Assembly (NCBI GenBank): GCA_905372355.1 | Contig: CAJPOT010000007.1 | Coordinates: 1-64,000 of the forward strand | Source: an uncultured Selenomonas sp. | GTDB taxonomy: Bacteria > Bacillota > Negativicutes > Selenomonadales > Selenomonadaceae | Reading direction: 5' to 3' | DNA: 64,000 bases | In this document: one piece after another, positions 15,517 to 24,976 of the stretch | How the letters are laid out: every line of letters starts with the position of its first letter | How positions within the stretch are numbered: the stretch's first letter is position 1 | Made by a program: the position numbers and the translations under genes | The notes under the pieces: model-generated | The model's database searches: none | Told to the model about the DNA's origin: nothing | Seen by the model: the letters and a program-made list of their open reading frames with translations, nothing else

Positions 15517-17481
15517 TCACTTTCCCTTATCCCCAATTAAGATTCGCGAAAGCGTCCTCATCGCAGCAACCTCATAGAGCGCTGCCTCTCGCTCTGCTGC
15601 AAGATCTTCCTGCGGCGATGCAATTCCCGGCAAAATCTCCATGCGGTCGTCATCGATATTGCCTATAGCTTCACGACTAATCCAACAATCCGAGTTGAAC
15701 GCATACTTCGTTCCTTCCGTCATGCTGCGTGCAATCGACGTGTACGAAAAGCCCTCAGGTGCGATCAGCTCGATCAGCGTCGGTACAATCGCCGTATGCC
15801 CACCTACAGCATCCTTGGGCAAGATATCCTTCGTCACGCCGTTGCCATACAAAACGAATGGCACGCTTTCGTGCTCAAAAAGTGTCGGCTGCGCTGTCGG
15901 ATCCATGCGAATCGAATGATCACCCGTAATCACGAAAATGCTGTCCGGGTACGCCGTCATCGTCCTGCGCACGAAATCTGTCACCACCTTATCCATATAG
16001 CGGTAGTGCCCCACTTCCAATGCCAGCTGCTTCGGATGCTCTGTGCGTCCCTGCAGCGCACTTTCCAAATCCGCCGTATCAATGCCCTCTGCAGCAAGAT
16101 TGACATCGTAAGGCGGATGATTGGAAATCGTCATGATGAGATGAACCGTCGGTTCTTCCTCCGCCAAATGATCGTAAAGCGCCTCGAAGAGATGACCGTC
16201 TGTCGTCCCCCAAATATTTTGCTGCGGCGCATTATAATCCGGCGCACCGTAAAATGCATCGAACCCTTGGGCGAGTGACAGTTTCTTGATGGAATCCCAT
16301 TCAGGATAGCCCCCATACCAAAACTCCACACGATAGCCTAAGCGATGAAACTGCGGCGCCATCGAAGTGAGGTACACCTCCTGATAGCTCTTCGGCTGAT
16401 AATTCAAATCCATGCCGACATCGCTGAGACCCGTGACAAGTCCCGTGATCGCCACCAATGTAAACGTACCGTTCGGCATAAAGGACTGCGTATAAAAAGC
16501 TCGATCCTCAGCAATCAGACTCTTAATGCCATCGGCGCCATGAAGATCCGCATACTCGGGGAGCATCGGCCATTGCGCATACGTTTCGCCAAGGATGATG
16601 AAAATATGCTTTGGCTTCGGCAGTCGCGCCCCCCTCGTCGTGCGCATGAGACTCGCCTCAAGCCCCACTCCCTTAGCCCTGTCTCCTCTTAAGAAACTAC
16701 TATATTCCTCAGCACGCGATACATCAATGAGACCAAGACCGCCATTCTTTTGCATATTAAGATAAAAATCTCGTACGCGATACATCGCCTGAAGATCATC
16801 CAAAATACACTCATTAAGAAAAGGGTCTTTTGTGACTGAAGCATTCTCCCAATTGATCGAATGCTCATAATTAAAACTTCCCCCGAAGCGAATAAAGATA
16901 AAAAATATCGGAATGAATAAAAACAGCCCCACGCCTACCGCCCGCCGATTCAACCATTTCGGCAAAGGTATCGTTTCCGTACGCAGCAGACGACGAAGCA
17001 GAAAATAGGAAGCCACAGTCAAAACAACGGCTGCCAAAAGGCGCATCGGCAGCGCATACGATTCAACTAACATCGAGAAGATTGTCTGCGTATCATCGTG
17101 CAGCCCTTGCACGATCTCCCTGCCAAACGTCGCATGAAAAACCTCATAATACGGAAACCGCGCCTGAAAGAGCACGGCAAGAAGCGCACTCCCCGCCGTT
17201 CCGAGCCAAAGCCGCAAACGAGCAAGCCGCAGCTTCGGCAGAACTAGTTCCGGCAAAGAGCAGAAAACAAAACCAAGAAGCGCGATCGCCCCCGCTGATT
17301 TCAGACTGAGACGAAACCCCAGCCAAAGCGCCAGAAACACCTCCCCCATCGAAGTGGTCGGCGCTATCGATTCCGACATATATACCATGAAATATACACG
17401 ATAAAAACATATAATAAGGAGAAGGAATAGAAAAACCTTCAAATCCTTCTGCAGATTCGCAAAAAACCGTTCAAGCCGCAA
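15517..17481 (-). CDS. LtaS-like membrane sulfatase-fold transferase
   Basis: 654 residues: about five N-terminal membrane spans (roughly 17-35, 47-75, 88-106, 145-162, 190-208) followed by a large extracytoplasmic sulfatase-fold domain of the LtaS/OpgB/EptA superfamily. Motifs are FIILGETYAQWPM (the metal site and nucleophile region), VEFWYGGYPEWDSIK, and FVITGDHSIRMDP. The TTG start at 17481 has GGAGG seven bases before it. Gram-positive relatives polymerise glycerol phosphate on lipoteichoic acid. In a diderm with LPS the likelier role is transfer of phosphoglycerol or phosphoethanolamine to an envelope glycan. It heads a two-gene unit with the GT17 gene. Confidence 0.83.
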   Translation of the reverse strand: MRLERFFANLQKDLKVFLFLLLIICFYRVYFMVYMSESIAPTTSMGEVFLALWLGFRLSLKSAGAIALLGFVFCSLPELVLPKLRLARLRLWLGTAGSALLAVLFQARFPYYEVFHATFGREIVQGLHDDTQTIFSMLVESYALPMRLLAAVVLTVASYFLLRRLLRTETIPLPKWLNRRAVGVGLFLFIPIFFIFIRFGGSFNYEHSINWENASVTKDPFLNECILDDLQAMYRVRDFYLNMQKNGGLGLIDVSRAEEYSSFLRGDRAKGVGLEASLMRTTRGARLPKPKHIFIILGETYAQWPMLPEYADLHGADGIKSLIAEDRAFYTQSFMPNGTFTLVAITGLVTGLSDVGMDLNYQPKSYQEVYLTSMAPQFHRLGYRVEFWYGGYPEWDSIKKLSLAQGFDAFYGAPDYNAPQQNIWGTTDGHLFEALYDHLAEEEPTVHLIMTISNHPPYDVNLAAEGIDTADLESALQGRTEHPKQLALEVGHYRYMDKVVTDFVRRTMTAYPDSIFVITGDHSIRMDPTAQPTLFEHESVPFVLYGNGVTKDILPKDAVGGHTAIVPTLIELIAPEGFSYTSIARSMTEGTKYAFNSDCWISREAIGNIDDDRMEILPGIASPQEDLAAEREAALYEVAAMRTLSRILIGDKGK

Positions 17482-17650
17482 TGCCAGGCCTCCTCGTATG
17501 GTGAATGCAGTCGAAAACTGTCATCTCAAAGTATATCACAAGAACCCCTGTCAAAAAAGGGACTTCCGAGGTCTGCTGCAAACAACACTCAAAAAACTGC
17601 CCTCGTTCTGATAAACACGTTTCGAAGTCATACCACCACCCCCATGCCCA

Positions 17651-17679
17651 TTGAAATATTCATGATTCTTAGTTATACT
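17651..17679 (+). promoter_or_regulatory. Promoter of the low-G+C glycosyltransferase operon
   Basis: TTGAAA and TATACT with 17-base spacing, 60 bases before the ATG at 17740. Confidence 0.6.
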
Positions 17680-17739
17680 TAACAGAGCAAGTTAACGAAA
17701 TTCAGCATTAAGCCAACAATCGAAAGGATGTCCATCCAT

Positions 17740-18702
17740 ATGAAATTTCTCATTGTCAGTCCACGTCAAACCAGTGGAGGAGCTATTGTTCTTCATATCC
17801 TATGCAAACTATTGATGGATCACGGCCATGATGCAAAAATTTTTTATACCGCATTTGACAGAAAATATCCTATATCCTATGCCACGTTTTTATTCGATCA
17901 TATTTGCTTCTTACGGCATGATATTCCTCGACGACTCAAAGCACAATTATTTCCCAAGGCGAAGTTCACCAAAAAACCTCGCTACAACGGCTACGCGTAC
18001 TTTCCAGTAAAAGGCTGCCAGCAAAAGTATCTTCCAACAATTGATGACGAAACCATTGTAATCTATCCTGAAATCGTCTATGGAAACCCTTTATGTGCCA
18101 AGAAAACCATTTACTGGCTTTTATTTTTCAATCCCTACAAGGGTGACGCTAACGCTTACGCAAAGGATGCTCTCATTTTTACTTATCATGAACTGTTTAA
18201 TGACGAGACATTAAACCCTTTTGGACGCAAATTATATCTACAAGCTCTAGACGAAGACATGTGGAAACAGACAAATTTTGGAGAGCGTTCCGGCTGCTGC
18301 TACATCGTGCACAAAGGACATGACCGCGCAGACTTGCCCAAGCAGTTTGACGGACCCGTCATCGACAAACTTTCCAAACATGAGATTGCAGAAATCCTCA
18401 ATCAGAAAAAATATTGCTATTGTTACGATATGTACACTTCCTACAGTCTCATCGCCGCCATGTGCGGCTGCATCCCGATCGTCATGCTTGAAGAAGGAAA
18501 AACACGCACCGATTGCATTGGAAAAGAAGAAGAAGGCTACGGCATTGCTTGGGGCAATACACCAGAGGCGATTGAATACGCCTTAGCTACACGCGAAAAG
18601 ATGTTTGAGCGAATCCATAAGATGCACAAGGAAAACGATGATGCCGTTGATTCTTTCCTTGTCGAATGCAAGAGATATTTCTATCCCGAGCAAGATATTT
18701 GA
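17740..18702 (+). CDS. Glycosyltransferase-like protein of unknown specificity
   Basis: 320 residues, function not firmly recognised. The N-terminus MKFLIVSPRQTSGGAIVLHILCKLLMDHGHDAKIF has the fold-typical start of a GT-B glycosyltransferase. The C-terminal segment CYDMYTSYSLIAAMCGCIPIVMLEEG looks like the donor-binding region of such enzymes. The middle matches nothing I know. It opens a plus-strand operon with a GT9-like and another glycosyltransferase gene. G+C content is clearly lower than in flanking regions, as for the whole 17.7-22.1 kb block. An upstream ATG at 17728 overlaps the AAAGGA ribosome site, so 17740 is preferred. Confidence 0.65.
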   Translation: MKFLIVSPRQTSGGAIVLHILCKLLMDHGHDAKIFYTAFDRKYPISYATFLFDHICFLRHDIPRRLKAQLFPKAKFTKKPRYNGYAYFPVKGCQQKYLPTIDDETIVIYPEIVYGNPLCAKKTIYWLLFFNPYKGDANAYAKDALIFTYHELFNDETLNPFGRKLYLQALDEDMWKQTNFGERSGCCYIVHKGHDRADLPKQFDGPVIDKLSKHEIAEILNQKKYCYCYDMYTSYSLIAAMCGCIPIVMLEEGKTRTDCIGKEEEGYGIAWGNTPEAIEYALATREKMFERIHKMHKENDDAVDSFLVECKRYFYPEQDI

Positions 18703-18724
18703 CAACAGAGGAGGGTTCCCCTTC

Positions 18725-19780
18725 ATGGAAATCAATCTGAACAATGTACGATTATTGGTTGAAAGTACTCCTGGCATGGGTGACCTGATTATGCTGACGC
18801 CTGCCTTACGTGAACTGAAAAACCAATTTCCCGAATGTGAAATCACCATCATGTCACATCCAGGAAATTTAAAAATGGTGGATCGTCTACCCTACGTCTC
18901 TCGTGTTTGTCCCATTGATAAATCTGTCACAGGAATCCTAAAAACGGCTCGACTACTGCACCAACAAGATATCATCGTCTTCACCACATGGCAATCGCTA
19001 TACGCTCGTATGCTGAAGTTTCTGAGAGTCTCCTTTTGTGCAGGCGTATGCAAAGAAAAATACCTCAAGCGGAAATATTTTCATCTCGTCTTACCTCATT
19101 TAGACTCTTATGGTACACAGTATCGCCCCCAATCCATTGCCAATCAGTTAGAGCAAGCTTTAGGCATGCAATTGTCCATAGACGCACATTACGATGTATC
19201 TACTCCAACAGAAGAAGAGTGGCATTCCGTAAAAACGAAGCTTCATCAGTTAGGGCGATCCTTGAACGAGGAGAAACCATATATTGTATTTGCCCCAGTA
19301 GGCAGAACCGCTCAATCAATTCCTCCATCCTTAGTCACGGCAGCAATTGAACATCTTCAAAAAAACTATCCTTATGAGATTGTCTTATCCCACGATCATC
19401 CGTTGTCATATCTACAATCATTAAAGCAACAAGAAGGAACGAACAACATATATGATTTAAGCGGCTGTCTCTCCTTACGTGAACTCATAGCCTTGTTGGA
19501 TCGTGCTCAATTAGTCATTGCTACAGATAGCGGTCCCATGCATATAGCATGTGCAAGGAAAACGCCGACCATCGCGCTCTTTACGACAGATGTACCTTCA
19601 CGATGGGCGGGCCCTTTTTGTCATCCCATCAGCATGCACATGACATGCAGTTCAACCTGCAACTCGGAAAAATCGAAAACCTGTTTAAAGATGGGCTGTT
19701 TAAACGGCATCACCGTTGACATGATTCATAATGCAATAGATGAGATTCTTTTTTCGTCCCAAAAAGAGGTTACGCCATGA
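18725..19780 (+). CDS. Family 9 glycosyltransferase (heptosyltransferase-like)
   Basis: 351 residues of glycosyltransferase family 9. N-terminal VRLLVESTPGMGDLIMLTPALRELKNQFP matches the ADP-heptose:LPS heptosyltransferase start. The C-terminal domain has LIALLDRAQLVIATDSGPMHIACARKTPTIALF, the GT9 donor-binding motif (xTDSGPMH). A cysteine-rich tail (CSSTCNSEKSKTCLKMGC) resembles that of other Negativicutes GT9 enzymes. It differs clearly from the two GT9 genes at 24977 and 26157, so it probably decorates an outer part of the glycan. The start at 18725 has GAGGAGG about 12 bases upstream. The stop overlaps the next start as ATGA. Confidence 0.82.
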   Translation: MEINLNNVRLLVESTPGMGDLIMLTPALRELKNQFPECEITIMSHPGNLKMVDRLPYVSRVCPIDKSVTGILKTARLLHQQDIIVFTTWQSLYARMLKFLRVSFCAGVCKEKYLKRKYFHLVLPHLDSYGTQYRPQSIANQLEQALGMQLSIDAHYDVSTPTEEEWHSVKTKLHQLGRSLNEEKPYIVFAPVGRTAQSIPPSLVTAAIEHLQKNYPYEIVLSHDHPLSYLQSLKQQEGTNNIYDLSGCLSLRELIALLDRAQLVIATDSGPMHIACARKTPTIALFTTDVPSRWAGPFCHPISMHMTCSSTCNSEKSKTCLKMGCLNGITVDMIHNAIDEILFSSQKEVTP

Positions 19781-20813
19781 GAATCCTACTCCTAGCCCCC
19801 CCCTACTTCCACATCCCCAAGGAGTACAAAAAGCCTTACAAAAACTCGGATACAACGTACTTCTCTTTACTTGCAATGAGTTTTATTCGGATTGCAAGTA
19901 TTTACAAAGGAAGCTTTATAAATTAGGTTATACTTCACTGAAACACCAGTATGAAGAAGCGCAATGCAAACGTTTGAGAATTTGCTATGAAGATTTCAAT
20001 CCAGATTTATTACTCGCTCTCAGCGGACTTTATATCGATAACTTGCTATTAGATTACCTAACCAGTCTAAAAATTCCAAGATTTTTATGGCTTTGGGATG
20101 GAATAGAAAGATTTCCAGGTTTAGAAAGACTCATTCCACATTTTTCTCATATCTTTTGTTTCGAAAAAGCAGATGTCCTTTATATCCAAGAGAAATATTC
20201 ACGTCCCACCTCTTATTGCCCCTTAGGATATGATGAAGATGCTTTCTCCTTTATCAAAACAAAAAAAGATATAGATATTTGCTTTATCGGCAATCCTAAC
20301 CCCCAACGAGTATTATTACTTGATAAAGTGGGAGAATATTGTCACCAAGAGAATTTAAAACTCTTTGTTGCTGGATTGTGGTATGATAAAAAATATTTTT
20401 GGAAAAAATTTCAATACTCTCACAAGCATCCCTACTTATTCCCCTACTTAATCAATCATTATATTAACAATATAGTAGTTGCCAAAATCTATCGGCACAG
20501 TAAAATCTGCTTAAACTTAGGTGAAATAGAACATGTTTGCTTAAATCCACGAACATTCGAGATTCTAGCAACAGGCTCTTTCCAATTGACAGATCATATC
20601 TACAAAAAAGGCATCGATGACGGCATATTGCGAGCAGATTCTATGATCTCTTTTCTCAACGAATATGATCTCATAGAAAAAATAAAATATTACTTAAGTC
20701 ATGAAAAATTACGCCAAGAAATCGCTCAAAAAGGATATAAAGATGCCATTCCCCACACCTCGATCCGTTCTTTCGTCCAAAGCAGAATCTGTCCTGAGAT
20801 GGATAATTTTTAA
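19777..20813 (+). CDS. Glycosyltransferase (CgeB-like) with an apparent frameshift near its start
   Basis: The expected start is the ATG at 19777, overlapping the previous stop (ATGA). Its frame reads MRILLLAPPYFHIPKEYKK and closes within about 50 codons. The frame from about 19810 onward (PQGVQKALQKLGYNVLLF, then DLLLALSGLYIDNLLLDYL, FLWLWDGIERFPGLE, DICFIGNPNPQR, then SKICLNLGEIEHVCLNPRTFEILATGSFQL) is an intact CgeB/GT1-type glycosyltransferase but has no start of its own. A run of eight C lies at 19796-19803 just before the switch. One extra base near 19796-19821 would restore a single frame: another C in the run, or an A in CCCAAGGAG, giving ...FHIPKGVQKALQ. Phase variation, mutation or sequencing error are all possible. 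Confidence 0.65.
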
Positions 20814-20891
20814 AGTTGAAGTCATATTAACGAAAATAAGCATTACCAGATTGATCCACTATGATTACGCAAAGGAAATTTTCCCAGCACC

Positions 20892-22067
20892 TTAATATTT
20901 CCTACATTCATCCAGTAAGCTTTCCCATTCATCCCAAATTACGGAGGCTTCATACTGGCGCATTGATTCCCTTGCTGCCACCCCCATCCTCACCCGCAAA
21001 TCTTGATTTTCCATAAGTATTTTCATACTGTGTACCATACCATCTACACCATCTTCAGCAAGAAATCCAGTGATGCCATCTTGAATCAGTTCATTCACAG
21101 CGACACAGTTCTTATAGCCAACCACCGGCAGTCCCATGCTCATTCCTTCGGCCAAGGTCAAACCGAAACCCTCGTATGCACTGGGAAAAACGAATAAATC
21201 CCCCTTTTGCAAAACAGAAGCAACATCATGCGTCGTACCCTTCAAAAAAACTCGCTGCTCCAACCCCGCACGCTGAATCAACGCTTCCAGATTTTTTTGA
21301 TACGACTTCTTCGCACCACCGCCCCAGATTTCCACAATCCAATCGGGGAAATCATCGGCAAGCTTGGCAAAAGCTTCAATCAGCAAATGCGGCCTCTTAT
21401 GATTCTTCACCAGACGTCCGATGAAAACGATCTTGTATTGTTCTTTTTCACATCCTAAATCTGCTTCTTCTTCATACTGCGGAACCACATTGCCGATGGC
21501 CACCGTCTTCATATTGGGAAAACGTTTCTTTATTGCTTCCACGAAGGACGGCAGCAAGACTTGACATGCTGCACTCTTGCCCAAAGCTGGGATTTCTTCC
21601 TGCGGGTATGTATGGAAGATATCCTCTGGGTCGCCATGCGACATGGTAATTACAGGAATCTTAGTTTCCAAATCACAAAGAAACACCTTACTGGCAGCTG
21701 TTTGCCAAGTAACAATAATATCGGGCATACATCTTTCCAAAACACATTTCGTCGGAACAAGCAGATACTTTTTAACAAACTCATTGTTCACAGCACGCCC
21801 TCTTCGCGTACTAAACGCGCGAACAATCTCTCGCTTAACTTTCAAACACGTCGGAAAAACGACATCCGTGTCTTCGTAATGCTGCAAGTTGTATAATTCA
21901 ACGCCATCGTCGACTGGAAAGAATGGCTTACCCACCTTGTCATCGAAAAATACCATTGCCACATCATGACCGCGTCGCTTCATTTCATTTGCAAAGCTGC
22001 AATGCACCTTCGCTACGCCGCCAGTGTCACCCACCATCTTAGAAAAATTCGCCAACAAGAGCCTCAT
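20892..22067 (-). CDS. Family 4 glycosyltransferase
   Basis: 391-residue GT-B enzyme of family 4. The N-terminal acceptor domain begins MRLLLANFSKMVGDTGGVAKVHCSFANEM. The C-terminal donor domain has KIVFIGRLVKNHKRPHLLIEAFAKL and FVFPSAYEGFGLTLAEGMSMGLPVVGYKNC, the E-x7-E motif characteristic of retaining GT4 enzymes. The start at 22067 is where family homology begins, with only a weak GAGGCGG site; an in-frame start 16 codons upstream looks less natural. It converges on the preceding plus-strand glycosyltransferase operon and shares its low G+C content. Substrate unknown; probably polysaccharide or LPS outer chain. Confidence 0.85.
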   Translation of the reverse strand: MRLLLANFSKMVGDTGGVAKVHCSFANEMKRRGHDVAMVFFDDKVGKPFFPVDDGVELYNLQHYEDTDVVFPTCLKVKREIVRAFSTRRGRAVNNEFVKKYLLVPTKCVLERCMPDIIVTWQTAASKVFLCDLETKIPVITMSHGDPEDIFHTYPQEEIPALGKSAACQVLLPSFVEAIKKRFPNMKTVAIGNVVPQYEEEADLGCEKEQYKIVFIGRLVKNHKRPHLLIEAFAKLADDFPDWIVEIWGGGAKKSYQKNLEALIQRAGLEQRVFLKGTTHDVASVLQKGDLFVFPSAYEGFGLTLAEGMSMGLPVVGYKNCVAVNELIQDGITGFLAEDGVDGMVHSMKILMENQDLRVRMGVAARESMRQYEASVIWDEWESLLDECRKY

Positions 22068-22412
22068 GAGATTGCCCGCCTCATTTCTTTCTCCAACATC
22101 ACAAACCTCTTCCACCGGCTGCCCAAATGATTCTCTAAAACTCCAATGCCCACTCGTTCGAGCATCATATCACGTCATCTTTTTCCACAAGTACTTTAAT
22201 TTCGACTCCTACCTTGACCAATTTCAGCAACTCGAAAATGTTTTCCAGTCTTTCCTTGGAATGACGTATCCTACAGTTGCCAAAAAGCGTCTTTGGTAAC
22301 CTCGTCTTTAATTTCTATGAGATGCATCTCCGACCCTCGATGATGACAAAAGCGGGGCCTTGCCTAAACATCAATATATAGCGTTGGTTGATCAGCGACA
22401 AGGGTTCTGGTT
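22068..22412. other. Intergenic stretch at the edge of the low-G+C block
   Basis: No gene seen. A plus-strand frame around 22198-22299 reads like a protein end (YLDQFQQLENVFQSF...) but has no start or recognised family; it could be a relic of a lost gene. The G+C content changes here from the low-G+C glycosyltransferase block to the G+C-rich heptose operon, so this is a likely junction of transferred DNA. Confidence 0.4.
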
Positions 22413-22931
22413 TTACTCCAACCACCCCAGCACCCGCTCCACCACTTCAAGCAAGCTCCCGTCCTCATACCGCACGCCCCGCACACCTGCCCTTTTCGCA
22501 CATTCCATGTCGCTTTCGCTATCGCCAATGAGGACGGCACGCGTCCGGTCTATGTCGTACTTTGCACAGGCCGCATCGATCATGCCCGTGGCGGGCTTTC
22601 GGCAGTTGCAGGCTTTCGTGTACTCGGGAATCTTGCCGTCAATATGGTGCGGGCAATAGAAGAGGGCGTCCAAGTGTGCGCCCTCTTTTTTCAGTTCTTC
22701 ATTCATCCAGTCATGTAGGCGGCGGACGTCCTCTTCCGGGTAGTAGCCGCGCGCCACGCCCGATTGGTTCGTGACGACGACAGTGAGGATGCCGCACTCG
22801 TTGAGGCGGCGGATGGCGGCGCGAGCATCGGGCGTCCAGATGAAATCCTCAGGACGATGCAAGTAATGAATATCGACATTCAGCGTACCGTCGCGGTCGA
22901 AGAATACAGCGGGGGCACCCTTACTCGGCAT
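22413..22931 (-). CDS. gmhB: D-glycero-beta-D-manno-heptose 1,7-bisphosphate 7-phosphatase GmhB
   Basis: 172-residue HAD phosphatase that removes the 7-phosphate in ADP-heptose synthesis. HAD motif I is FFDRDGTLN, motif II is VVVTNQSGVARG, the zinc-loop region is CPHHIDGKIPEYTKACNCRKP with its cysteine/histidine ligands, and motif IV is LIGDSESDMECAKRAG. The ATG at 22931 overlaps the end of hldD (ATGCCGAGTAA), which implies translational coupling; a start eight codons earlier is less likely. It is the last gene of the heptose run that begins upstream of lptD. Confidence 0.92.
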   Translation of the reverse strand: MPSKGAPAVFFDRDGTLNVDIHYLHRPEDFIWTPDARAAIRRLNECGILTVVVTNQSGVARGYYPEEDVRRLHDWMNEELKKEGAHLDALFYCPHHIDGKIPEYTKACNCRKPATGMIDAACAKYDIDRTRAVLIGDSESDMECAKRAGVRGVRYEDGSLLEVVERVLGWLE

Positions 22932-23892
22932 AGCAGAAGTAGCCTCCGTCCTCAAGGAAGTCGACGTATTCCTTGACAGCAGTGCGGAAGGCGTGGAAGC
23001 CTCCGTCGTAGCCAGCCTTTAGGAGCTTCTTCGGATCGGCTTCAGTGAAGCTCTGATACTTGCCTTTGAGCACTTCGGGGAAATCGCGGTAGCCGATATA
23101 TCCCTTGCCCAAGGCAGCGATGACGGCATCGGCGGCTTCGTTGTAGGTATGTGCCTTGCCCGTGCCGCAGTTGTAGATACCAGACGGCCCCTTGTTTTCC
23201 CAGAACCAGAAGTTGACCTTGACGACATCCTTAACGTAAATAAAGTCACGTCGCTGCTCGCCATCGTCGAAGCCGTCCGTGCCGCGAAACAGTCGCGCTT
23301 CGCCCGTTTCCTTGAGCTGGCGGTAGAGTTGGTAGAAGATTGATGCCATCTTACCCTTGTGCTGCTCCTGCGGGCCGAAGACGTTGAAGTAGCGCAGACC
23401 GACGATTTGACTGCGGCTCTCGCGCATGACCTGTCGCACATAACGGTCGAAAGCGAGCTTGCTGTAGGCGTAGGGATTCAGAGCGTCTTCCGCCGCGTCA
23501 TTCTCAGTGAAGCCGTGACGGCCTGCGCCGTACGTCGAGGCAGACGAGGCGTAGAGGAACGGCACGCGGTGCAGCAGGCAGAAGTGCAGCAGCGTCTTCG
23601 AGTATTCGTAGTTGACCTTCATCATGTAGTTGACGTCGTACTCCATCGTATCGGAGCAGGCGCCTTCGTGAAATACGGCATCGATGTCACTGCCGCCGAA
23701 TTCGTCATCTTCGATGCTCTCTAAAAAGTCGTCCTTGTGACGGTAGTCGATGAAGTGAAGTCCGCGCAGGTTCTTGTAGTTCTCCCCATCTTTGAGGTCA
23801 TCGACGATGAGGATGTCGTTCCTTCCCTTGCGATTGAGTTCCTTGACGATATTGCTGCCGATGAACCCGGCACCGCCTGTGACGATGATCAT
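22921..23892 (-). CDS. hldD: ADP-glyceromanno-heptose 6-epimerase HldD
   Basis: 323-residue short-chain dehydrogenase-like epimerase converting ADP-D-glycero- to ADP-L-glycero-D-manno-heptose. The NAD(P)-binding motif GGAGFIGSNIVKELN is at the N-terminus; the catalytic Y-x3-K is in NPYAYSKLAFDRYV; RYFNVFGPQEQHKGKMAS and LFRGTDGFDDGEQRRDFIYVKDVV are hallmarks of HldD. GAGAGGGG precedes the ATG. It lies between the second kinase gene and gmhB in the same direction. With RfaE1, RfaE2 and GmhB it completes the ADP-L,D-heptose pathway; the isomerase gmhA is not in this window. Confidence 0.95.
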   Translation of the reverse strand: MIIVTGGAGFIGSNIVKELNRKGRNDILIVDDLKDGENYKNLRGLHFIDYRHKDDFLESIEDDEFGGSDIDAVFHEGACSDTMEYDVNYMMKVNYEYSKTLLHFCLLHRVPFLYASSASTYGAGRHGFTENDAAEDALNPYAYSKLAFDRYVRQVMRESRSQIVGLRYFNVFGPQEQHKGKMASIFYQLYRQLKETGEARLFRGTDGFDDGEQRRDFIYVKDVVKVNFWFWENKGPSGIYNCGTGKAHTYNEAADAVIAALGKGYIGYRDFPEVLKGKYQSFTEADPKKLLKAGYDGGFHAFRTAVKEYVDFLEDGGYFCYAE

Positions 23893-23946
23893 GAAGATCC
23901 CCTCTCTCTTTTCATGTAAGGCGCGTACAGAATGCGCCTGCCAAAC

Positions 23947-24945
23947 TCATGCTTCTTCGCGCGGCAGTTCCCTCAGCTCTTCCTTCAGTTCCTCACGACT
24001 CACGGCGTAGGTGCCAAGCTTTCTTACGACGACGCTTGCCGCGAGGTTGGCAAGGAAGGCAGCGTCCCTGCCCTTAAGTCCGCCCGCAAGGCCTGCGGCA
24101 AGGACGGCGATGACCGTATCGCCCGCGCCCGATACATCGAAGACTTCCTGCGCCCGCGTCGGAATATGAACCTCTTCACCCTCGCGCACGAGCGTCACGC
24201 CGTTTTCTGAACGCGTCGCGAGTACATTCTTGATTCGATACTTGCGCATGATGTAATGGGCGGCCTTGAGCACCTCGGCATCCGTATTCTTGATGGGGTC
24301 GATAAGGATCTCGTTGATTTCCTTGACGTTCGGTGTGATGTAGTCGGCGCCGCGGTACTTCGTCCAGTTCGCGCCCTTGGGGTCGATGATGACAGGCACG
24401 CCGTGCGCGTGCGCCGCTTCGATGATCGCCGTCGTCGTGACCTCGCTGCACGTTCCCTTCGCATAGTCGGAAACGACGATGGCGTCGATACTCTCAGCGA
24501 GCTTGCAGCGCACGAAGGCGAGGAATTTGTCGATGTAGATCTTTTCGAGCGGCTCCGTGCTCTCGAAATCGAGCCGCATCATTTGCTGATGGCCGCCGAT
24601 GATGCGCATCTTCGTCGTCGTCGGGCGGTTTGTCGGTACGAGTCCCGCATGGTCGATGCCGTTTTCTACAAGCTTTTCCTTCAAGGAGCGGCAATGGTAG
24701 TCCTCGCCGACAAAGCCCGCGAGAAGCGTGTCGCAGCCGAGGAGCGCGAGGTTGTGCGCAACGTTTGCCGCGCCGCCGAGCGTCTCCTTCTGGCGCGTGA
24801 TGTGGTTGATCGGCACGGGCGCTTCGGGCGAGATGCGTGTGACTTCGCCGTAGTAATATTTGTCGAGCATAACGTCGCCTGTGACGAGAATCTTGCAGCG
24901 AGAAAGGCGCTCCTCGACGAGGGTAAGCATTTTTTCGATGTCCAT
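23947..24945 (-). CDS. rfaE1: D-glycero-beta-D-manno-heptose-7-phosphate kinase RfaE1 (copy nearest hldD)
   Basis: 332-residue PfkB/ribokinase-fold enzyme equivalent to the N-terminal half of HldE. The HldE signature is well kept: TGDVMLDKYYYGEVTRISPEAPVPINHI, GGAANVAHNLALLG, IVVSDYAKGTC, and the ATP/anion-hole motif VFDVSGAGDTVIAVLA. It phosphorylates heptose 7-phosphate at C1. A GGAAGGGAG site precedes the start. This copy is closer to the canonical kinase than the one at 27696, so it is the better candidate for the LPS pathway. Why the operon keeps two kinase genes is unknown. Confidence 0.93.
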   Translation of the reverse strand: MDIEKMLTLVEERLSRCKILVTGDVMLDKYYYGEVTRISPEAPVPINHITRQKETLGGAANVAHNLALLGCDTLLAGFVGEDYHCRSLKEKLVENGIDHAGLVPTNRPTTTKMRIIGGHQQMMRLDFESTEPLEKIYIDKFLAFVRCKLAESIDAIVVSDYAKGTCSEVTTTAIIEAAHAHGVPVIIDPKGANWTKYRGADYITPNVKEINEILIDPIKNTDAEVLKAAHYIMRKYRIKNVLATRSENGVTLVREGEEVHIPTRAQEVFDVSGAGDTVIAVLAAGLAGGLKGRDAAFLANLAASVVVRKLGTYAVSREELKEELRELPREEA

Positions 24946-24976
24946 AGAAAGCTCCCTTCCAACGAGATGATTTCTC

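Noticed and set aside
22198..22299. Short plus-strand frame as a gene
   Set aside because: Reads like a protein tail but lacks a start, ribosome site and recognisable family; kept only as a note on the intergenic stretch.
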